Below, piece after piece: positions 22,477 to 23,678 of a stretch of 23,678 nt of DNA; the stretch's first letter is position 1; every line of letters starts with the position of its first letter. Location: NCBI GenBank assembly GCA_934277655.1, contig CAKQVC010000003.1:1-23678 (forward strand). Direction: 5' to 3'. The stretch is from an uncultured Clostridia bacterium (lineage in GTDB: Bacteria > Bacillota > Clostridia > Peptostreptococcales > Anaerovoracaceae). The position numbers and the translations under genes are program-made. The notes beneath the pieces are model-generated. The model was not told where the DNA came from, searched no databases, and worked only from the letters and a program-made list of their open reading frames with translations.

Positions 22477-23148
22477 ATGAACTTTAGATTTTTCGCCCAT
22501 ATTATCGCCGGAATAGCAGCTTCCACACTGATCATCTGTCTGTCTGTCAGCATTACGGTCTTATTCAGACCACTATATTATGCGGACATCCATTTTCTTG
22601 ACATTGCTGAAAATTCCGGGTACAGTGCAGAGTTCTGCCGGGAAAACTATGATATTTTAATCGACTATAATCAGATTGGAGGACCGGATGAACTCAGATT
22701 TAGCGGACTGAGCAGTTCTGCCAACGGGCTGACCCATTTTCAGGAAGTGAAAGACATCTTTCTTTCTATGCAGTATACAGCTTTGGCAGGTGTGGCAGCA
22801 GTTTTTCTTTATGGTCTTGTTATAAGAAAAAAGAAAGCCGATGGCCGTGAAGTGAGCTTGCTGTGGATGCGGGCTGCGGTGGTTGTGACTGCTTTGATCG
22901 CAGTTGTAGTGCTGGTTGCAATGCTGATTTCATGGGATAAGGCATTTGTTATTATGCATCAGTTACTTTTTCAGAATGCTTACTGGCTGTTTAATCAAAA
23001 CACAGATCCGGTCATCAAGATACTGCCGGACACTTTTTTCTTCCACTGCGGGCTTCTGATCATTGCATTGACTGCAATCTTCAACGCAGGGATGGAACTG
23101 ACATACCGGCATTTCAGGAAAACGAAAATACAAACCATCAAGATATGA
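22477..23148 (+). CDS. TIGR01906 family (DUF1461) integral membrane protein
   Basis: A 223-aa protein with four predicted membrane segments (about residues 7-30, 96-113, 131-152 and 188-206). The first loop (about 33-95) faces outside and carries YNQIGGPDELRFSGL and the conserved HFQEVKDIF. The later motif WDKAFVIMHQLLFQNAYWLF-DPVIKILPDTFF is typical of the TIGR01906 family in Firmicutes, whose role is unknown. The start is ATG 22477 with AGAGAGG 13 bases upstream. The tail RHFRKTKIQTIKI is basic and probably cytoplasmic. It is followed 75 bases later by a small HTH-like gene, with only tiny ORFs between. Family call is good; no function should be assigned. Confidence 0.8.
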   Translation: MNFRFFAHIIAGIAASTLIICLSVSITVLFRPLYYADIHFLDIAENSGYSAEFCRENYDILIDYNQIGGPDELRFSGLSSSANGLTHFQEVKDIFLSMQYTALAGVAAVFLYGLVIRKKKADGREVSLLWMRAAVVVTALIAVVVLVAMLISWDKAFVIMHQLLFQNAYWLFNQNTDPVIKILPDTFFFHCGLLIIALTAIFNAGMELTYRHFRKTKIQTIKI

Positions 23149-23172
23149 AGGAAGAAAGAGAGGAGGAAGTTG

Positions 23173-23243
23173 ATGGTTCTGCGAGAAAAATGATTTTCGC
23201 AGAGCATATCGACAAAAGGAAAAATGCAGGAACTTACATTTAA
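23173..23243 (+). other. Overlapping mini-ORFs with a strong ribosome binding site and a hairpin
   Basis: AGGAGG (23161-23166) stands 6 bases before ATG 23173, which encodes only MVLREK-stop. The stop overlaps ATG 23190 (MIFAEHIDKRKNAGTYI, ends 23243). That second ORF overlaps the start of the 23224 gene, whose own SD (AAGGA) is close and weak. TCTGCG (23178-23183) and CGCAGA (23198-23203) form a hairpin with an AAAA/TTTT extension. It looks like a translational coupling leader, though chance is possible. Confidence 0.35.
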
Positions 23244-23454
23244 AACAATTTTTTTTCGGTTTTATGATCAAAAAATTACAGACGGTACGATCACTTTTTC
23301 GAAGATGGGGATGAGTAAAAATGATTTTACAAAACTCTGCACAGAAGCAGATTTTGTTCCGGACAGGGAAACTCTGGAGCGAGTAAGTCTCAGCATGCAG
23401 CTGACAGAAGAAGAAAAAGAGCTGATGTTCCGGGCAGCAGGACTGATACGGTAA
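23224..23454 (+). CDS. Small HTH-like protein (76 aa)
   Basis: A 76-aa soluble protein of helical character. The central and C-terminal part, ITFSKMGMSKNDFTKLC, then DRETLERVSLSMQLTEEEK and ELMFRAAGLI, resembles the XRE-like helix-turn-helix segment found in small Clostridia regulators (a helix, KxDFxxL recognition-like helix, then a helix with LxLxxEExxxLxxxAG). The first 30 residues (MQELTFKTIFFRFYDQKITDG) form a short strand/helix. ATG 23224 has an AAGGA only 4-5 bases upstream. It precedes a TPR-like gene by 88 bases, a pairing that suggests a small regulatory module. DNA-binding is inferred from pattern only. Confidence 0.5.
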   Translation: MQELTFKTIFFRFYDQKITDGTITFSKMGMSKNDFTKLCTEADFVPDRETLERVSLSMQLTEEEKELMFRAAGLIR

Positions 23455-23476
23455 TCCGAATAGCTTTGAGCAGTAA

Positions 23477-23496
23477 CGATAGGGGTTTTCCTATCG
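23477..23496 (+). other. Hairpin in the leader of the TPR-like gene
   Basis: CGATAGG (23477-23483) and CCTATCG (23490-23496) form a perfect 7-bp hairpin with a GGTTTT loop. No T run follows the stem. A GAGACA direct repeat (23505 and 23516) comes after it. It may be an RNA structural element or operator. Confidence 0.35.
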
Positions 23497-23542
23497 AATC
23501 AAAACGAGACACGTACGAGACAAGGCGAACGGAGGTATAAAC

Positions 23543-23678
23543 ATGAAAGTGGAAAATTTTTTTGAAAAACTGGACAATTTATTTGCATCTAAGCAGATTG
23601 ATCAAGTGGAACCTTTTATTAAAGAGGTTCTGGATGAAAAGTGGAAAAATCATAATCATATGGTGTCAAAAATGATTG
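23543..23678 (+). CDS. TPR-like protein, 5' part only
   Basis: The ORF starts at ATG 23543, 7 bases after GGAGG (23531-23535), and is open to the window end (45 codons). MKVENFFEKLDNLFASKQIDQVEPFIKEVLDE, together with the region that follows, resembles the N-terminus of Clostridia tetratricopeptide repeat proteins that begin with a similar EKLDELF...VEPFI segment. The rest is outside the window. Its position after the small HTH-like gene may indicate a two-gene regulatory module. With so little sequence the family call is provisional. Confidence 0.5.
   Translation, partial: MKVENFFEKLDNLFASKQIDQVEPFIKEVLDEKWKNHNHMVSKMI

Noticed and set aside
1..23678. tRNA, rRNA, CRISPR or insertion sequence
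   Set aside because: No cloverleaf-like, rRNA-like, regularly repeated spacer or transposase-like sequence was seen when reading both strands.

Overview
The window looks like a chromosomal segment of a mid-GC Gram-positive anaerobe of the Clostridia, most likely Lachnospiraceae. The basis is AGGAGG-type ribosome binding sites, sigma-A-like promoters, U-tailed terminators, a giant Cna-B/thioester surface protein with a sortase-type C-terminus, a type II pantothenate kinase and a TIGR01906 membrane protein. No rRNA, tRNA, CRISPR array, transposase or integrase was found. Neighbouring genes run off both ends.

Layout. 1-2125: the 3' part of an MBL-fold/beta-CASP RNase-like gene and uridine kinase, closed by a terminator at 2200-2246. 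2434-7531: a compact locus with a phage-type (RinA/ArpU-like) putative regulator, then a Tad/type II secretion-like set: a CpaB-like SAF protein, a CpaF/TadA-like ATPase, two TadB/TadC-like membrane proteins, two unlisted small hydrophobic ORFs (56 and 45 aa), a TadE-like membrane-anchored protein and a 32-aa peptide. The four last products share an MK(N/Q/D)(L/M)I N-terminus and no prepilin peptidase is visible. This reduced export/pilus machine is the best candidate in the window for something undescribed. 7528-10554: a promoter, a yybP-ykoY (Mn2+) riboswitch with an overlapping terminator, a P2A-type cation ATPase (probable Mn2+/Ca2+ exporter) and a strong terminator.

10646-19044: a secreted Fn3-like protein whose frame continues past two TGAs up to the next gene, then a 2459-aa surface adhesin-like protein. 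The large protein has a signal peptide, an N-terminal thioester domain (Cys100/Gln183), Cna-B/SpaA domains, one of which appears to be split by about 600 residues, an EF-hand-like loop, a C-terminal T-Q ester (VaFE) domain and a VPKTS sorting signal. 19069-20248: a lipoprotein with two Ig-like repeats, with its own promoter, a structured leader and a terminator. 20281-21413: type II pantothenate kinase with promoter and a bidirectional terminator shared with the convergent PHP phosphatase (21456-22379, minus strand). 22477-23678: a TIGR01906 membrane protein, a small HTH-like protein and the start of a TPR-like protein.

How the parts may work together: the surface protein, Fn3-like protein and lipoprotein look like a cell-envelope adhesion module. 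The Tad-like locus could build a short pseudopilus or export its small peptides. The ATPase is an independently Mn2+-controlled transporter. The remaining genes are housekeeping. Functions are inferred from motifs read by eye; no database search was run.
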